A stretch of DNA of 64,000 nucleotides from Obscuribacter phosphatis_A (GCA_017303615.1 JAFLCK010000020.1:37235-101234); one strand, 5' to 3'. Positions 15,232-24,991 are shown, counted from the stretch's first letter. Numbers and translations are program-made. The notes: generated from the sequence alone by a model not told the origin.

Positions 15232-16524
15232 ATGGCCACAGATAGCGACAAAAATAGAAATATCAACAAAATTACTATGGTCCATGTCTCCGACATCCAC
15301 TTTGGATCAGGAGAGAGTCATGGGCGCCTCAATCCCGACACCGGATTGAATATTAGATTTGAAGACTTTGTACTGGCCTTGAGAAAGGCTGTGGACTACA
15401 CCATTGAAAATCAAATCGATGTCTTCCTCTTTTCGGGAGACGCTTATCGCAATGCCTCCCCCGAGCCGATTTATCAAAAGATGTTTGCCCGCGAGCTAAA
15501 TCGACTCTCTAAGCACGAAGTCAAGACCATCTTGGTAGTAGGAAATCACGACCAGCTCTTGCGATCTACCCAAAGCCATGCCATGTCAGTCTTTCAGAGT
15601 TTAGAAGTACCAGACATGTTAATCGTAGACAAACCGATGATGCTTGAAATAGAAACCAAGCACGGTCCCTTTCAACTAATCGGTCTGCCTCATATCACCA
15701 GGCACAACTTAGCCAGTCTGGAAAAGTATAAAGATGCAAGCGCTCAAGAAATTGACCGTGTCTTAGCCCAGCACGTAGAGAGCCTACTTGCCGGCTTTTT
15801 CAGCAAGCTGGACAAGAGCAAACCCTGTGTGGTCACTGCCCATATGAGCACCGACAAAGCTCTGGCTGGTATCGAAGAAGAACTATTGGTGGGCTATACC
15901 ATGACTTTCCCCACCGAGATGTTTATCTATGACTGTGTCGACTATGTGGCGCTAGGGCACATCCATAAATATCAAATACTAAGAGAGAAAGATCCAGCCA
16001 TAGTCTATGCCGGCTCACTTGAAAGAGTTGATTTTGGAGAAGAAAAAGAGGACAAAGGTTTCGTCAAAGTTGACCTAATCAGGGGGGCTACTACATTCTC
16101 ATACCAGTCGATATCACCGCGCCCATTCATCACAGTTGAGCTTGACCTAACCAAAAACAGAGAAAATCTAGAGAGCGACCGCCTCACCGAGAAACTCATT
16201 CAAGCATTGCGCCGCGAGATATTGCCAGGTTGTGTCTTGCGGCTGAAGTGCAAGATAGGCGCCGAAGACCTCAAACAAATCAACGAAGACCGCTTAAAGG
16301 AATCGGTGAGCGAGGCGCTCTCGTTCAAACTGCAATTGGAAGTGGTACCCGAACATGCCCGCAGCCGCATTCCACAGCTGACTGAAGCTTCAGTGCTTTC
16401 GCCAATAAAGGCGCTCGATACTTATCTAAGTGAAGTGGCGCCTGACAGAAAAGAGAGACTGCTTGAGCGCACCCGTCTGATGATGAACAAACTTGCGGCC
16501 GAAACCGGCAGCGAGACTTTATAA
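15232..16524 (+). CDS. SbcD/Mre11-like DNA repair exonuclease
   Basis: This is a calcineurin-like metallophosphoesterase of 430 residues. All the metal motifs are visible in order: MVHVSDIHFG, FLFSGDAYRN, VVGNHDQLL, VTAHMS and ALGHIHKYQ, followed by an AGSLERVDFGE segment as in SbcD. SbcD/Mre11 normally works with an SMC-like ATPase (SbcC/Rad50) to process DNA ends and hairpins; no sbcC is adjacent. The C-terminal capping region is present. The start is uncertain: ATG 15232 is chosen, while ATG 15277 would begin right at the first metal motif. Confidence 0.85.
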   Translation: MATDSDKNRNINKITMVHVSDIHFGSGESHGRLNPDTGLNIRFEDFVLALRKAVDYTIENQIDVFLFSGDAYRNASPEPIYQKMFARELNRLSKHEVKTILVVGNHDQLLRSTQSHAMSVFQSLEVPDMLIVDKPMMLEIETKHGPFQLIGLPHITRHNLASLEKYKDASAQEIDRVLAQHVESLLAGFFSKLDKSKPCVVTAHMSTDKALAGIEEELLVGYTMTFPTEMFIYDCVDYVALGHIHKYQILREKDPAIVYAGSLERVDFGEEKEDKGFVKVDLIRGATTFSYQSISPRPFITVELDLTKNRENLESDRLTEKLIQALRREILPGCVLRLKCKIGAEDLKQINEDRLKESVSEALSFKLQLEVVPEHARSRIPQLTEASVLSPIKALDTYLSEVAPDRKERLLERTRLMMNKLAAETGSETL

Positions 16525-16543
16525 ATAGCGAAAGTCTATAAAT

Positions 16544-16567
16544 GGCGAAACTTTATAAATCGCCTTT
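16544..16567 (+). terminator. Possible terminator between convergent genes
   Basis: GGCGA and TCGCC form a 5-bp stem around an AT-rich loop and are followed by TTTATTT. The hairpin is the last of three imperfect copies of a TTTATAAAT-GCGAAA unit (16516-16560) and touches the stop codon of the opposing gene. Confidence 0.3.
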
Positions 16568-17768
16568 ATTTAGCAAGCCGCTCGTAGACCTGAGCAGCTA
16601 ACTGCTCGGCCACCCATTCATGCATGACTGCGGTAAAATGCCCACCCGATGAAAAATTAGTGCCATCATCGGTAGTACTACCGGTCCAGCGCCGATAGCG
16701 CTCATCCAAATTGAGAACTTCGACCTTGATATCTTTAGCCGAGCGAGCGAGCAAGTCGCTTTCAATCTGATTATCAGTGAGAGTATGCTGACAGGGGCGA
16801 ATCATAGGCGTGCGCAAAATCATAAAATCAGAGCCATCGCTGCGACATTGCCTGGCAAAGTTAAATAGTTGAGCGTCCATCATATACCAATAGCATTTGG
16901 TAAAGTTGGCTCTGGTTTCATCGGTGGGTAGCCCACTGCCTGCAGGCTGCGCCTTAGGAGCAAAACTAAGCAACAAGTCAGGATTTTCCAGGAAGCGTCC
17001 AAACTGCTCACGCATCATCGAAACAACGCCCCAGATGCGACTATTGGCTCGCAGCCAATCACAAGACAACATGCGCCGCCCTGCCGCCGACTGAAAATAT
17101 TCACGCACACAAGTATCGTCATAAGTAACATGACGGCTATAGTCGGCAAACAAAACCGGACGAACAAAAAGTAGATTGTCTGTGGTCATGGGCAAAAGTT
17201 TTGAAACTTCTTCCACACGGCAATTGTGAATGACAAGATCGGGCTTAAACTGACTGCCCAAGACTTTATAGCGCAGATAAGACTGGGCGGTCGAATAGTT
17301 AGAAACGCCAAAATTGAGCACTTCCACCTTGAAGTTTCGACCGTCGCGTCCCAGGCGCTCGTTTAATTTTTCTTGCAACCGCGAGAGAAAATTAGCGCGG
17401 CGCGCCACTTGCAGCGACTCAACATAAGAGTCTCCAAAAATAGCTATCCTATAGACTCCTTTAGGCTTCTCTTTTTTGACTTCATCGTTTTGCATGGCAA
17501 AACTATTGATCTTGAATTGACCAAAACCTTCTTTGCGCTGGGTGACGCGCTTACCGGCGATGAGGTTATACCCCAGATAACGGTCGGGTCTGATATGTTC
17601 ACTATCACCAACACCGACAATATAAAAGAAAGCTTCCAAGACAAAAATGAGTCCGACCAGATAAACAAGCCCTTGCCCTAAAGAAAATAGAAGCGCAGAC
17701 GGTCGCTTCCGCACCACATTTGGTGCCAAGCCAATCTCTCTTTTACGCTCGATATCAAGTATGGTCAT
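16566..17768 (-). CDS. SGNH/GDSL hydrolase-like membrane protein (partner of MBOAT)
   Basis: This 400-residue protein has one N-terminal membrane helix (about 25-48, LLFSLGQGLVYLVGLIFVLEAFF) and an outward SGNH-hydrolase domain. Block I is IAIFGDSYVES with the nucleophile Ser, and block V is probably GGHFTAVMHEW near the C-terminus. In alginate and similar systems such proteins finish the transfer of acyl groups that an MBOAT has brought across the membrane. The gene begins 16 bases after the stop of the MBOAT gene on the same strand, which supports that role. The start could also be the GTG at 17774. The glycan substrate is unknown. Confidence 0.75.
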   Translation of the reverse strand: MTILDIERKREIGLAPNVVRKRPSALLFSLGQGLVYLVGLIFVLEAFFYIVGVGDSEHIRPDRYLGYNLIAGKRVTQRKEGFGQFKINSFAMQNDEVKKEKPKGVYRIAIFGDSYVESLQVARRANFLSRLQEKLNERLGRDGRNFKVEVLNFGVSNYSTAQSYLRYKVLGSQFKPDLVIHNCRVEEVSKLLPMTTDNLLFVRPVLFADYSRHVTYDDTCVREYFQSAAGRRMLSCDWLRANSRIWGVVSMMREQFGRFLENPDLLLSFAPKAQPAGSGLPTDETRANFTKCYWYMMDAQLFNFARQCRSDGSDFMILRTPMIRPCQHTLTDNQIESDLLARSAKDIKVEVLNLDERYRRWTGSTTDDGTNFSSGGHFTAVMHEWVAEQLAAQVYERLAK

Positions 17769-17783
17769 AGTCACTCAATCTGG

Positions 17784-19262
17784 CTAGAAGGCAAAGTAAA
17801 TAAAGGGAGAGGCAGCATTAGGCGCGAAGGAAACAGCTAAGAAAAAGACCGCCAAATAAAGCAAAGCCCTGGCTGGAATGCGGGGTGCAGCCAAGTTTTT
17901 GAAAGTCTCAGGCAAGAGCGGAGCCAGCCGAGAGCAATTATCGACAGCAAGTCTGTAGATCGAATATGAAAGCAAGACAGAGATAACCGAGCTATGCTGT
18001 ATTTCACCGTAAAGCGTGAAAGGCAGGGACAGCGAATGCCCAGTGGGAAGCATCGCCTGCAAAACTCGCAGGGCTTCACTCATACTTTCGGCGCGGAAGA
18101 AAACCCAACCAACAAGCACAAAAAGAAAGGTAGAGACTATTGAAACAGCAGTACCTAGTTTGCCGCTGTGAAACTGGCGCATCCTTTCAGCCAAGCTCGA
18201 CTGCTCTTTCAGGTATTGATCGTAGGTGTGACTGAAAATAAGCCCAAGCCCGTGGAAAGCGCCCCAGACGACAAAATGCCAGGAAGCGCCATGCCAGAGT
18301 CCGCCCAAAAGCATGGTCATGAACAAGTTGAAATAACGTCGATAAACGCCGACTCTGTTTCCGCCCAAGGCAATATAGAGATAATCGCGCAGCCAGGTAG
18401 ATAGCGATATATGCCAACGCTTCCAGAAATCAGAGAGATTTTTAGCAAGATAGGGATAGTTGAAGTTGTCGGGCAAATCAAAGCCCATCATCAGAGCCGA
18501 ACCGCGCCCCATATCGGTATAGCCCGAAAAGTCGCAATAAATTTGAATAGCAAAAGCGAGAGCCGAAACCCAAGCGTCGGCGCAGCCTAGAGTCTGCATC
18601 GAAAAGCCGTGGGCAACTAGATTAGAGAGATTGTCTGCTATGGCTATTTTCTTGAACAAACCCTGCAATAAAAGAGCCAACCCTTTTTCGAAAAGAGCAC
18701 CACTAAAGACCCGCCGCTCGTCTAGTTGTTTGACGAACTGCTGATATCGCTTGATCGGTCCGGCAATCTGAGAGGGGAAGAAAGCAGCAAACAAAGAGAA
18801 GTTGATGAAGTTCTTGACCGGGCTGGAGCCGCGATGCACATCAACGACATAATGAATAAATTCAAATACAAAAAAGGAGATACCCAGAGGCAAGAGCACA
18901 TGCTGCAGGGGAAAGGCGCTGACATTCAAACTAAGCCAGGGCTGAGCGAGAGCTTTATTGATTGAAGCCAGAAAGAAATCGGTGTATTTGAAATAACAAA
19001 GGGTGGAGAGATTGAGCAGAACGGCAAGAGCGAGAAGCCCTTTGCCGAAGGGCTTCTCACGAAAGGCGCCGATGGCTAGACCCAAAAAGTAATTGCCCAC
19101 GGTCAAGGCAAACAAAAGCAGACCATAGGCTGGAATCCAGCTCATGTAGAAGTAATAGCTGGCAATAAAAAGCAAAAGCGAGCGAAAGCGATTGGGCAAG
19201 AGCCAGAAGAGGGCTAAAACCACAGGAAAGAAGAGCAGGTAGGCGACGCTGCTGAATAACAA
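17784..19262 (-). CDS. MBOAT O-acyltransferase, AlgI-like
   Basis: This 492-residue polytopic membrane protein is of the AlgI type. It begins MLFSSVAYLLFFPVVLALFWLLP as AlgI proteins do, contains the conserved FWKRWHISLSTWLRDYLYIALGGN segment in the middle, and the catalytic-histidine region LGGLWHGASWHFVVWG. Such proteins carry an acetyl or other acyl group across the inner membrane for O-acylation of an exported polysaccharide. The start is a TTG at 19262 with GAGGAAG upstream. It is co-oriented with an SGNH protein and divergent from a second one at 19345. Confidence 0.95.
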   Translation of the reverse strand: MLFSSVAYLLFFPVVLALFWLLPNRFRSLLLFIASYYFYMSWIPAYGLLLFALTVGNYFLGLAIGAFREKPFGKGLLALAVLLNLSTLCYFKYTDFFLASINKALAQPWLSLNVSAFPLQHVLLPLGISFFVFEFIHYVVDVHRGSSPVKNFINFSLFAAFFPSQIAGPIKRYQQFVKQLDERRVFSGALFEKGLALLLQGLFKKIAIADNLSNLVAHGFSMQTLGCADAWVSALAFAIQIYCDFSGYTDMGRGSALMMGFDLPDNFNYPYLAKNLSDFWKRWHISLSTWLRDYLYIALGGNRVGVYRRYFNLFMTMLLGGLWHGASWHFVVWGAFHGLGLIFSHTYDQYLKEQSSLAERMRQFHSGKLGTAVSIVSTFLFVLVGWVFFRAESMSEALRVLQAMLPTGHSLSLPFTLYGEIQHSSVISVLLSYSIYRLAVDNCSRLAPLLPETFKNLAAPRIPARALLYLAVFFLAVSFAPNAASPFIYFAF

Positions 19263-19344
19263 GAGTTACTTCCTCGTACCGCCTGACAATCTTAGCAATG
19301 TGCGCAGCGCCCGACCTTGACAAAACCTAATATAAATTTGGTGT

Positions 19345-20757
19345 ATGAGATCTTTTAAAAAGGAGTTGGCGGCGCACCGTGCTACTATCAACTGCTTACT
19401 GACAACAGTGGGAGTAATCTGCACAGCCAGCATGCCGTCCACCAAACTGCCAGCCAAAGCAAGCCAGAGCCAACCGGCAACCGAGCCGGCTCAGCTGAAC
19501 GCGCCCCAGAACTCTACTGAGATATCAGCGCAGCCGCAACCAGTTTGGCGCAGGCTGCCAGCCCGCATCTTTTCCAGCACAGCCTTGATACTGGCTTTTA
19601 TCCTGGCAGGCTTGCTCTTTCAGGTCTACAGTCAATATCCTTGGCGCCGCCTGGCTGCTTTAGATAGCTCAATCTGGCTTGTGGAATGGGCTTGCCAGGC
19701 ACCGGAATACATTTACGGCAAAGAAAATCGCGACTTAATCATCTTAGGCAGTTCGCTTATTCTCGCTCCCAGTCAACGGTTGCACGATATGGAAGAGCGC
19801 AGGAAAGACTCAGCCCATGCCGAGCCGATCATTCCTAAAGGCGATATATACAAGCAAGAGCTCAGTAAAATCACAGGCTGTGAGCAAAGTGTCAAAGTTT
19901 TAGCTGTGCCGGGAGCCATGGTCTCAGACCAGCTCAAAATTGTGCAGCACTTGGTCAGAGAAGGCAAAAAGCCGAAACTCCTGGTTTTCACCTGCGCTCC
20001 GCGCGATTTCATCGCCAATGATGTCGGGGATGATCCCGACTTTACACCCATAGGCAGAGTTTTTCATTTTTCAGCCCTAGACCGAAACCTTGGTCAAGAC
20101 TTGCTCAACAGCAAGAATCCTCTCCAAGCCTGGGCGAAGGTGGAAGAATTCGGCAAAGCCCATCTCAACTTTATCGACGCAGTCAGACGCATATATCTGC
20201 GCCAAGCCAAAGACTGGAGCTCGGCAGTGACAGGGCATCCTGTAGCACTTAGACCTTTAGGGTCGGTAGACTCAGTAGAGTCAGTAACTGTGCCGCAAGA
20301 AGCAGCACAAGCTACAGCAGCGCCGGTTCAGTCGGGCTCTGGCAATATTGTGCAAAGCGAACTGCAAAAAGATTTGGAACTATACAGAAGCCGCTATTTG
20401 CCTCTAAACGAAAAGAGACTGGCAAGACAACTGGGCTATCTGGATGAAATGCTCAAGCTGGCGAGAGAGGCTGATTATGAGGTTTTGTTGGTGGGTATGC
20501 CCCTCACAAAAGAAAATATTGCTATTTTGGGACAAGATGTATATAGCCGAATGCAAGACCGCATTGCCGCAGTTGCCCGTAAGTACCAAGTAACACTGCT
20601 AGAATTTAATAAAAATTCCAAAGAGGTCTACCAGTCGCAAGAGTTTGCCGATTCGGTTCACTTAAACGAAAACGGCTCCAGAGCTTTTGTCAAAGACTTT
20701 TGTCAGAAAGTTTCTGCCAGTGCTACATATACAAAGGTTCTTAATGCTAGGCACTAA
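19345..20757 (+). CDS. DltD/AlgJ-like SGNH membrane protein
   Basis: This 470-residue protein has a Pro/Gln/Ala-rich N-terminus of about 70 residues, one membrane helix (about 75-97, FSSTALILAFILAGLLFQVY) and an extracytoplasmic SGNH-like domain. The nucleophile motif is LGSSLIL, and a DSVHLNENG near the C-terminus supplies the Asp-His pair. It is a paralogue of the proteins at 23876 and 56545. By analogy with AlgJ and DltD it should accept an acyl group from an MBOAT and hand it to a glycan. It is divergent from the MBOAT gene, 82 bases apart. A Thr/Ala/Val-rich insert lies near residues 310-335. Confidence 0.7.
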   Translation: MRSFKKELAAHRATINCLLTTVGVICTASMPSTKLPAKASQSQPATEPAQLNAPQNSTEISAQPQPVWRRLPARIFSSTALILAFILAGLLFQVYSQYPWRRLAALDSSIWLVEWACQAPEYIYGKENRDLIILGSSLILAPSQRLHDMEERRKDSAHAEPIIPKGDIYKQELSKITGCEQSVKVLAVPGAMVSDQLKIVQHLVREGKKPKLLVFTCAPRDFIANDVGDDPDFTPIGRVFHFSALDRNLGQDLLNSKNPLQAWAKVEEFGKAHLNFIDAVRRIYLRQAKDWSSAVTGHPVALRPLGSVDSVESVTVPQEAAQATAAPVQSGSGNIVQSELQKDLELYRSRYLPLNEKRLARQLGYLDEMLKLAREADYEVLLVGMPLTKENIAILGQDVYSRMQDRIAAVARKYQVTLLEFNKNSKEVYQSQEFADSVHLNENGSRAFVKDFCQKVSASATYTKVLNARH

Positions 20758-21415
20758 AAAAATTTTGCAGCCTTTGCTCAGGGTTCTATTACTATCTTTT
20801 AACTTAAGCCTTTTGTGCGGCTGCGCCGACATCATAGATCCTGGCTCGTCTGAAAAAGCCTTTGAGATGCCCCTTGCCACGGTCAACCTGGTCTGCAAAG
20901 AACCCACCCTCAAAAAGGCGCGTCTCTCTTTCTTTAAGGACACCGCGGCAACGGCGACAAGCGGCGGTAAGAGCCAATACTTAAGCCGAGAAAGGACACC
21001 AGCCGGCGGACAATATATCGTGCAATTCAAAGAAGGCGATTGTTTTCGTATAGACGTGCTCTATGGCAGCCCTATACCCAAGGAAGCAGCACTGAAGCTG
21101 GCCCGGACTCTTTTGCCGCCCGACGCACCGCCGCAATCGCGGGTAGACGAAGGCAAGCAGACAGAGCAGGGAAAGCAACCGAAAGAAGTCTATTATTTCG
21201 GCAATGACTTTGCCGTCGAGCTTTCATTCAAGGACGACAAAGACCATTCAGCCAACCAAGTGAGCGAAATAGCAGCAGTCAATCTTGAGCTTTTAGGCAA
21301 TATCAGCTCTGATCAGATAGCCGCTAAAGAAGTACAGGCTCTATTAGACAAAGAAAAACAAGAGAAAGAGAAAGAAGAAAAGGCCAAAGCCAGCCGGACC
21401 AAATCAGATCAATAA
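20744..21415 (+). CDS. Putative lipoprotein, unknown function
   Basis: From the ATG at 20744 (AAAGG upstream) the product has 223 residues. It opens with a basic-hydrophobic signal ending in LSLLCGC, a plausible lipobox, so it is probably lipid-anchored. The mature part has a compact region of about 150 residues that I do not recognise. The last 30 residues are almost all Lys and Glu. It overlaps the end of the SGNH gene by 14 bases, which suggests translational coupling and a shared role in the envelope acylation and export cluster. Confidence 0.65.
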   Translation: MLGTKKILQPLLRVLLLSFNLSLLCGCADIIDPGSSEKAFEMPLATVNLVCKEPTLKKARLSFFKDTAATATSGGKSQYLSRERTPAGGQYIVQFKEGDCFRIDVLYGSPIPKEAALKLARTLLPPDAPPQSRVDEGKQTEQGKQPKEVYYFGNDFAVELSFKDDKDHSANQVSEIAAVNLELLGNISSDQIAAKEVQALLDKEKQEKEKEEKAKASRTKSDQ

Positions 21416-21490
21416 GGCGGAGCAATTATTACTGTCTCATGAGGTAGAAGACCGCCTGTGCTACCATCTTGGCATCATTCGTATGGATGT

Positions 21491-22429
21491 ATGGAAAATT
21501 TCACCCCAAACTCTGCAGAAGACGAACCAATGGCGACCGGGCTCGAAGAAAAAGCCAAAATAAAGACTCTGGCTATTAATCAAAACGACCATAGGCAAAA
21601 TGCCAACAAGGCTCATGCGGCCGGTGTAAATATGGAAGTCGGCGGACTCGCCGGTCTTTGGTGCAACCGTCACATATTAAGAATGATGGTGCAAAGAGAC
21701 AGCCTGGGTAAATACAAAGGCTCCTTATTGGGCATGCTTTGGCCCTTGATCAATCCTCTAGGGCATTTGCTTCTATATACTTTTCTTTTCTGCCTGGTCC
21801 TCAATGTCAAATTCAATGAAACCGGCGGTGTCGGCAATTTCGCCCTCTATCTCATGACCGGCTTATTGCCTTGGGGTGCCTTTTCCGAAGCGCTTTCACG
21901 CTCTTCCACAATCGTGCTTGAGTATCCTAACTTTGTCAAAAGAGTAGTTTTTCCTCTGCCGATACTACCCCTGGTTACAGTTCTTTCGCCTTTGGTCACC
22001 GAAACCATGGCCTTCACCATGCTCATCGCCGCAGTGGTGGTCACGACTCAAAAACTTCACGCCACCGTTGCCTATTTGCCCCTCATTGCCTTCTCTCAGC
22101 TTTTGCTGACCGCCGGTATAACTTGGGTGCTAGCTAGCTTAGGCGTTTATATTCGCGATATCAAACATATGATGGCTCTCGCCCTTGCCGCCTGGATGTA
22201 CGCAACCCCGATTGTCTATCCGGCTTCTAGACTGCCTCAAGAATTTCAGTTCTTACTGTGGATTAACCCCATGGCCGGCATCATCACCGATTACAGACGA
22301 GTGGTTTTAGAAGGACTGCCGCCCGATTGGTCGCACTATGCCTGCTATACAACCCTTGGGGCAATTGTCTTTTACCTTGGCTTCAAGTTTTTCGACAAGA
22401 CTAAAAAGAGTTTTGCAGACGTCATGTAG
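21491..22429 (+). CDS. ABC-2 type polysaccharide export permease (Wzm/KpsM-like)
   Basis: This is a membrane permease of about 312 residues. It starts with a polar N-terminal tail, then the amphipathic entry segment typical of Wzm proteins (RDSLGKYKGSLLGMLWPLINPL), then six predicted membrane helices, ending GLPPDWSHYACYTTLGAIVFYLGFKFF. Such permeases pass a lipid-linked O-antigen or capsule glycan across the inner membrane, powered by a Wzt/KpsT ATPase. No ATPase gene is present in this window. The start is uncertain: GTG 21458, ATG 21491 and ATG 21530 are all possible. Confidence 0.85.
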   Translation: MENFTPNSAEDEPMATGLEEKAKIKTLAINQNDHRQNANKAHAAGVNMEVGGLAGLWCNRHILRMMVQRDSLGKYKGSLLGMLWPLINPLGHLLLYTFLFCLVLNVKFNETGGVGNFALYLMTGLLPWGAFSEALSRSSTIVLEYPNFVKRVVFPLPILPLVTVLSPLVTETMAFTMLIAAVVVTTQKLHATVAYLPLIAFSQLLLTAGITWVLASLGVYIRDIKHMMALALAAWMYATPIVYPASRLPQEFQFLLWINPMAGIITDYRRVVLEGLPPDWSHYACYTTLGAIVFYLGFKFFDKTKKSFADVM

Positions 22430-22518
22430 TATCATCTCAAAGCCTCGCTCGGTAAAAAGGCGAGATGCGCAAACCAAGCTATACTCAAGATATACAGCAA
22501 TGTGGAGAACACACTTAA

Positions 22519-23889
22519 ATGTCTCAGCTGGGCAGCAATAAAACCAATAAGAAACTCTTCGGCGCCTATGATATTCGCGGCATATACGGAGAGGGACTGG
22601 ATGAAGCTTTTGCCGCCAAGGTAGGGAAAGCCTACGGCAGCTATCTAAAGAGCGCCGGCGGAGGCAAAGTGCTGGTCGGACACGACGCCAGAACATCTTC
22701 GCCCTCTCTGCATCAATCATTTATAGAAGGCATTTTGGCCAGCGGCAATGATGTTGTTGATATTGGCCTAGCCTCTACTCCGATGGCTGTCTGGTACGCC
22801 GCTTCGATGGGTTTTGACGGCGGCGCCGTGGTCACAGCTTCGCACCTGGGCAAAGCCCATAACGGTCTTAAACTATATGCCGCCAAGGCTAAACCTCTGG
22901 GCGCCAACAACGGTTTGGGCGAAATCAAAAGAGCCGTCGAAGGCGGTGAATTGACCGAAAATAAAGAAGGCGGCAGAGTAATCAAAGAAGAGATCGTCGC
23001 CACTTACATTCGCTGCATGCTCGAGCATCTAAGCCCTTCCCACCGTCTAAAAATAGCCATTGACGCCGGTCACGGTGCTGCCGGCCCTGAGATTATCGAA
23101 CTAGCTTCCCAGGCTAAAGACAAGGTGGAGATTCTCTACCTCAACTGCAGCCCCGACGGCACCTTCCCCAAACGCAGCCCTAATCCTTTAGACGAAGGCT
23201 CGCTTGACGAATTGGTCGCCCTAGTAAAATCTGAAAAGTGCGATTTTGGTGTTTCACTTGACGGTGACGCTGATAGAGCCGTCTTTATCGATGAAGAAGG
23301 ACAATTGGTACCGACCGATCTGATGATCGGTCTTATCGGCGCTGAACTGGTAAGAAGAAACGGCGGCGGCAGTGTCGTCTACGATCTAAGAGCCAGCAGA
23401 GCTGTTCCCGAGTATATTTCAGAAGCCGGCGGCGAAGCGATTCGCACTGGTGTTGGTACCAACTTTATGATGAACAGCATCAAAGACTCAGGAGCACTTT
23501 TTGCCGGCGAACTTTCAGGTCACTATTATTACGGTGATATGTACGCTTCCGACAACGCTCTGCGCACCGCCCTCGAAGCAATCAATGTGGTAGCCAATGC
23601 CCATGGCACAAGCCTTTCTAAACTGATCAAACCACTCTGCCGCTATGCTTTGAGTGGTGAAATCAATCTCAAAGTAAATGAAATTCAAAGCACTTTGCAA
23701 AAGCTGGAAGAAGCCGTAGCCGGCGGCACCAAAGAACATATCGACGGACTTTCAGTCAGCTTCAACGAATGGTGGTTTGCAGCCCGTGGTTCTCAAACCG
23801 AGCCGGTCTTGAGATTGACTGTCGGGGCTGTTTCTCCTTCCATTTTGGAAGACCGCACCAGACATCTGATCGAGATTATCGAGAAATAG
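22519..23889 (+). CDS. Phosphomannomutase/phosphoglucomutase
   Basis: This 456-residue alpha-D-phosphohexomutase of the ManB/AlgC type interconverts hexose-6-phosphate and hexose-1-phosphate for nucleotide-sugar synthesis. The four active-site loops are visible. The phosphoserine loop reads TASHLGKAHNGLKLY, with the usual Asn-Pro after the His changed. The metal loop is DGDADRAVF, the sugar-binding loop GELSGHYYYGD and the phosphate-binding loop RGSQTEPVLRL. It fits its setting as supplier of mannose- or glucose-1-phosphate for the surrounding glycan genes. Its 3' end overlaps the convergent SGNH gene by 14 bases. Confidence 0.92.
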   Translation: MSQLGSNKTNKKLFGAYDIRGIYGEGLDEAFAAKVGKAYGSYLKSAGGGKVLVGHDARTSSPSLHQSFIEGILASGNDVVDIGLASTPMAVWYAASMGFDGGAVVTASHLGKAHNGLKLYAAKAKPLGANNGLGEIKRAVEGGELTENKEGGRVIKEEIVATYIRCMLEHLSPSHRLKIAIDAGHGAAGPEIIELASQAKDKVEILYLNCSPDGTFPKRSPNPLDEGSLDELVALVKSEKCDFGVSLDGDADRAVFIDEEGQLVPTDLMIGLIGAELVRRNGGGSVVYDLRASRAVPEYISEAGGEAIRTGVGTNFMMNSIKDSGALFAGELSGHYYYGDMYASDNALRTALEAINVVANAHGTSLSKLIKPLCRYALSGEINLKVNEIQSTLQKLEEAVAGGTKEHIDGLSVSFNEWWFAARGSQTEPVLRLTVGAVSPSILEDRTRHLIEIIEK

Positions 23890-24991
23890 CAGTCTGCTCT
23901 TTCAGGCACTGCCAGAATTTCTTAGCCCCCTCGGCATTCAAGTGCACCGAGTCTTCAAAATCGCTGTCTTGAAAATCTTTGCCGGGCGGAAATTCATATA
24001 AAGCAACTTTTCTAGCTTGAGTAAGCGAGCGCAGTCGTTGCCAGAATTGTTCTTGAAAGGCTCCAGGCAAGAGACCGGCGTTCCCACTAGAAACCGGCAT
24101 AAACACCACTTTTGCCTCTATGCCGGAGCCGGCGCAAAGGTCGAGCAAACTTTCAAAAGACTGCATCTCTCTATCAAGTTTGGCACTGTCAATCGGCAAA
24201 TAACGTTTTCGATAAGCCACCAGATCAGACTGCATATCGTTACGAAATCGTCTCTTCATCAGACGATCACGCTTCTCTTCGGCAAAATTGAATTGCACCA
24301 GACGGTCAAATTCTAGTTTTTGCAGATCGCCATCTGCCTGCAATTGAGGCGGTCTGTGCAGTATCTGACAGGCATAATAAAGAAAGACTGTCTTCAACTC
24401 TTCATGATGTTCCAAAAGATAATTGCCGGCAAAACCAGGCAGATATCTTGTCAGCGGTGTTGAACGTCCATCAAAAAAGACACTGACATGCGAGCCTGCT
24501 CCATCAAGCCGAAAATTGTCTATAAAATCACGGAAGCCGACAAATATATAGACCGATTTAGGACAACGTCCAACCTCTAAAAGCTCTGCCAATAGCCGCT
24601 TATAATCGCTGACCAGAAGTCCTGATAAGGCAAGGTTATAGGTGACAATTTTGTCTTGAGCAATCTTCTCGTCAAAAGTGCGGGCAAATCGATAGTCTTC
24701 CAGTTGGTGCGGAGAGTCGCTGTCTGTGCCGGTATCAGCCCGGCGGGTGGCACATAACAACAAGGACGAACCTAGAAACAGTCGCTTTGGCTCGCTGGCA
24801 ACCGCCTCATCAAACTTCTTTCTAATATACTCCTGTTCGCCTAAAGCAGCGCCTCTGACGATGAAATAGCGCAGCGGCGCGATTTGATTGATCAATAAAA
24901 TAGTGGCAAAAAGAAGAACGGTTGTTAGTATCGCCGTACTGCTCAAGACACGTATAATTAGCTTCGTCGTCGTCTCTAAAGAGTGATTCAT
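23876..24991 (-). CDS. DltD/AlgJ-like SGNH membrane protein, second copy
   Basis: This protein of about 371 residues has a single N-terminal membrane helix (about 12-34) and an extracytoplasmic SGNH-like domain with LFLGSSLLL as the nucleophile motif and DSVHLNAEGAKKFW near the C-terminus. The pattern closely follows the proteins at 19345 and 56545. No MBOAT is directly beside it, so it may use the one at 17784 or 55076. The frame could also start at a TTG at 24997. It is convergent with and overlaps the phosphomannomutase gene, and is divergent from a GT-C gene. Confidence 0.7.
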   Translation of the reverse strand: MNHSLETTTKLIIRVLSSTAILTTVLLFATILLINQIAPLRYFIVRGAALGEQEYIRKKFDEAVASEPKRLFLGSSLLLCATRRADTGTDSDSPHQLEDYRFARTFDEKIAQDKIVTYNLALSGLLVSDYKRLLAELLEVGRCPKSVYIFVGFRDFIDNFRLDGAGSHVSVFFDGRSTPLTRYLPGFAGNYLLEHHEELKTVFLYYACQILHRPPQLQADGDLQKLEFDRLVQFNFAEEKRDRLMKRRFRNDMQSDLVAYRKRYLPIDSAKLDREMQSFESLLDLCAGSGIEAKVVFMPVSSGNAGLLPGAFQEQFWQRLRSLTQARKVALYEFPPGKDFQDSDFEDSVHLNAEGAKKFWQCLKEQTAISR

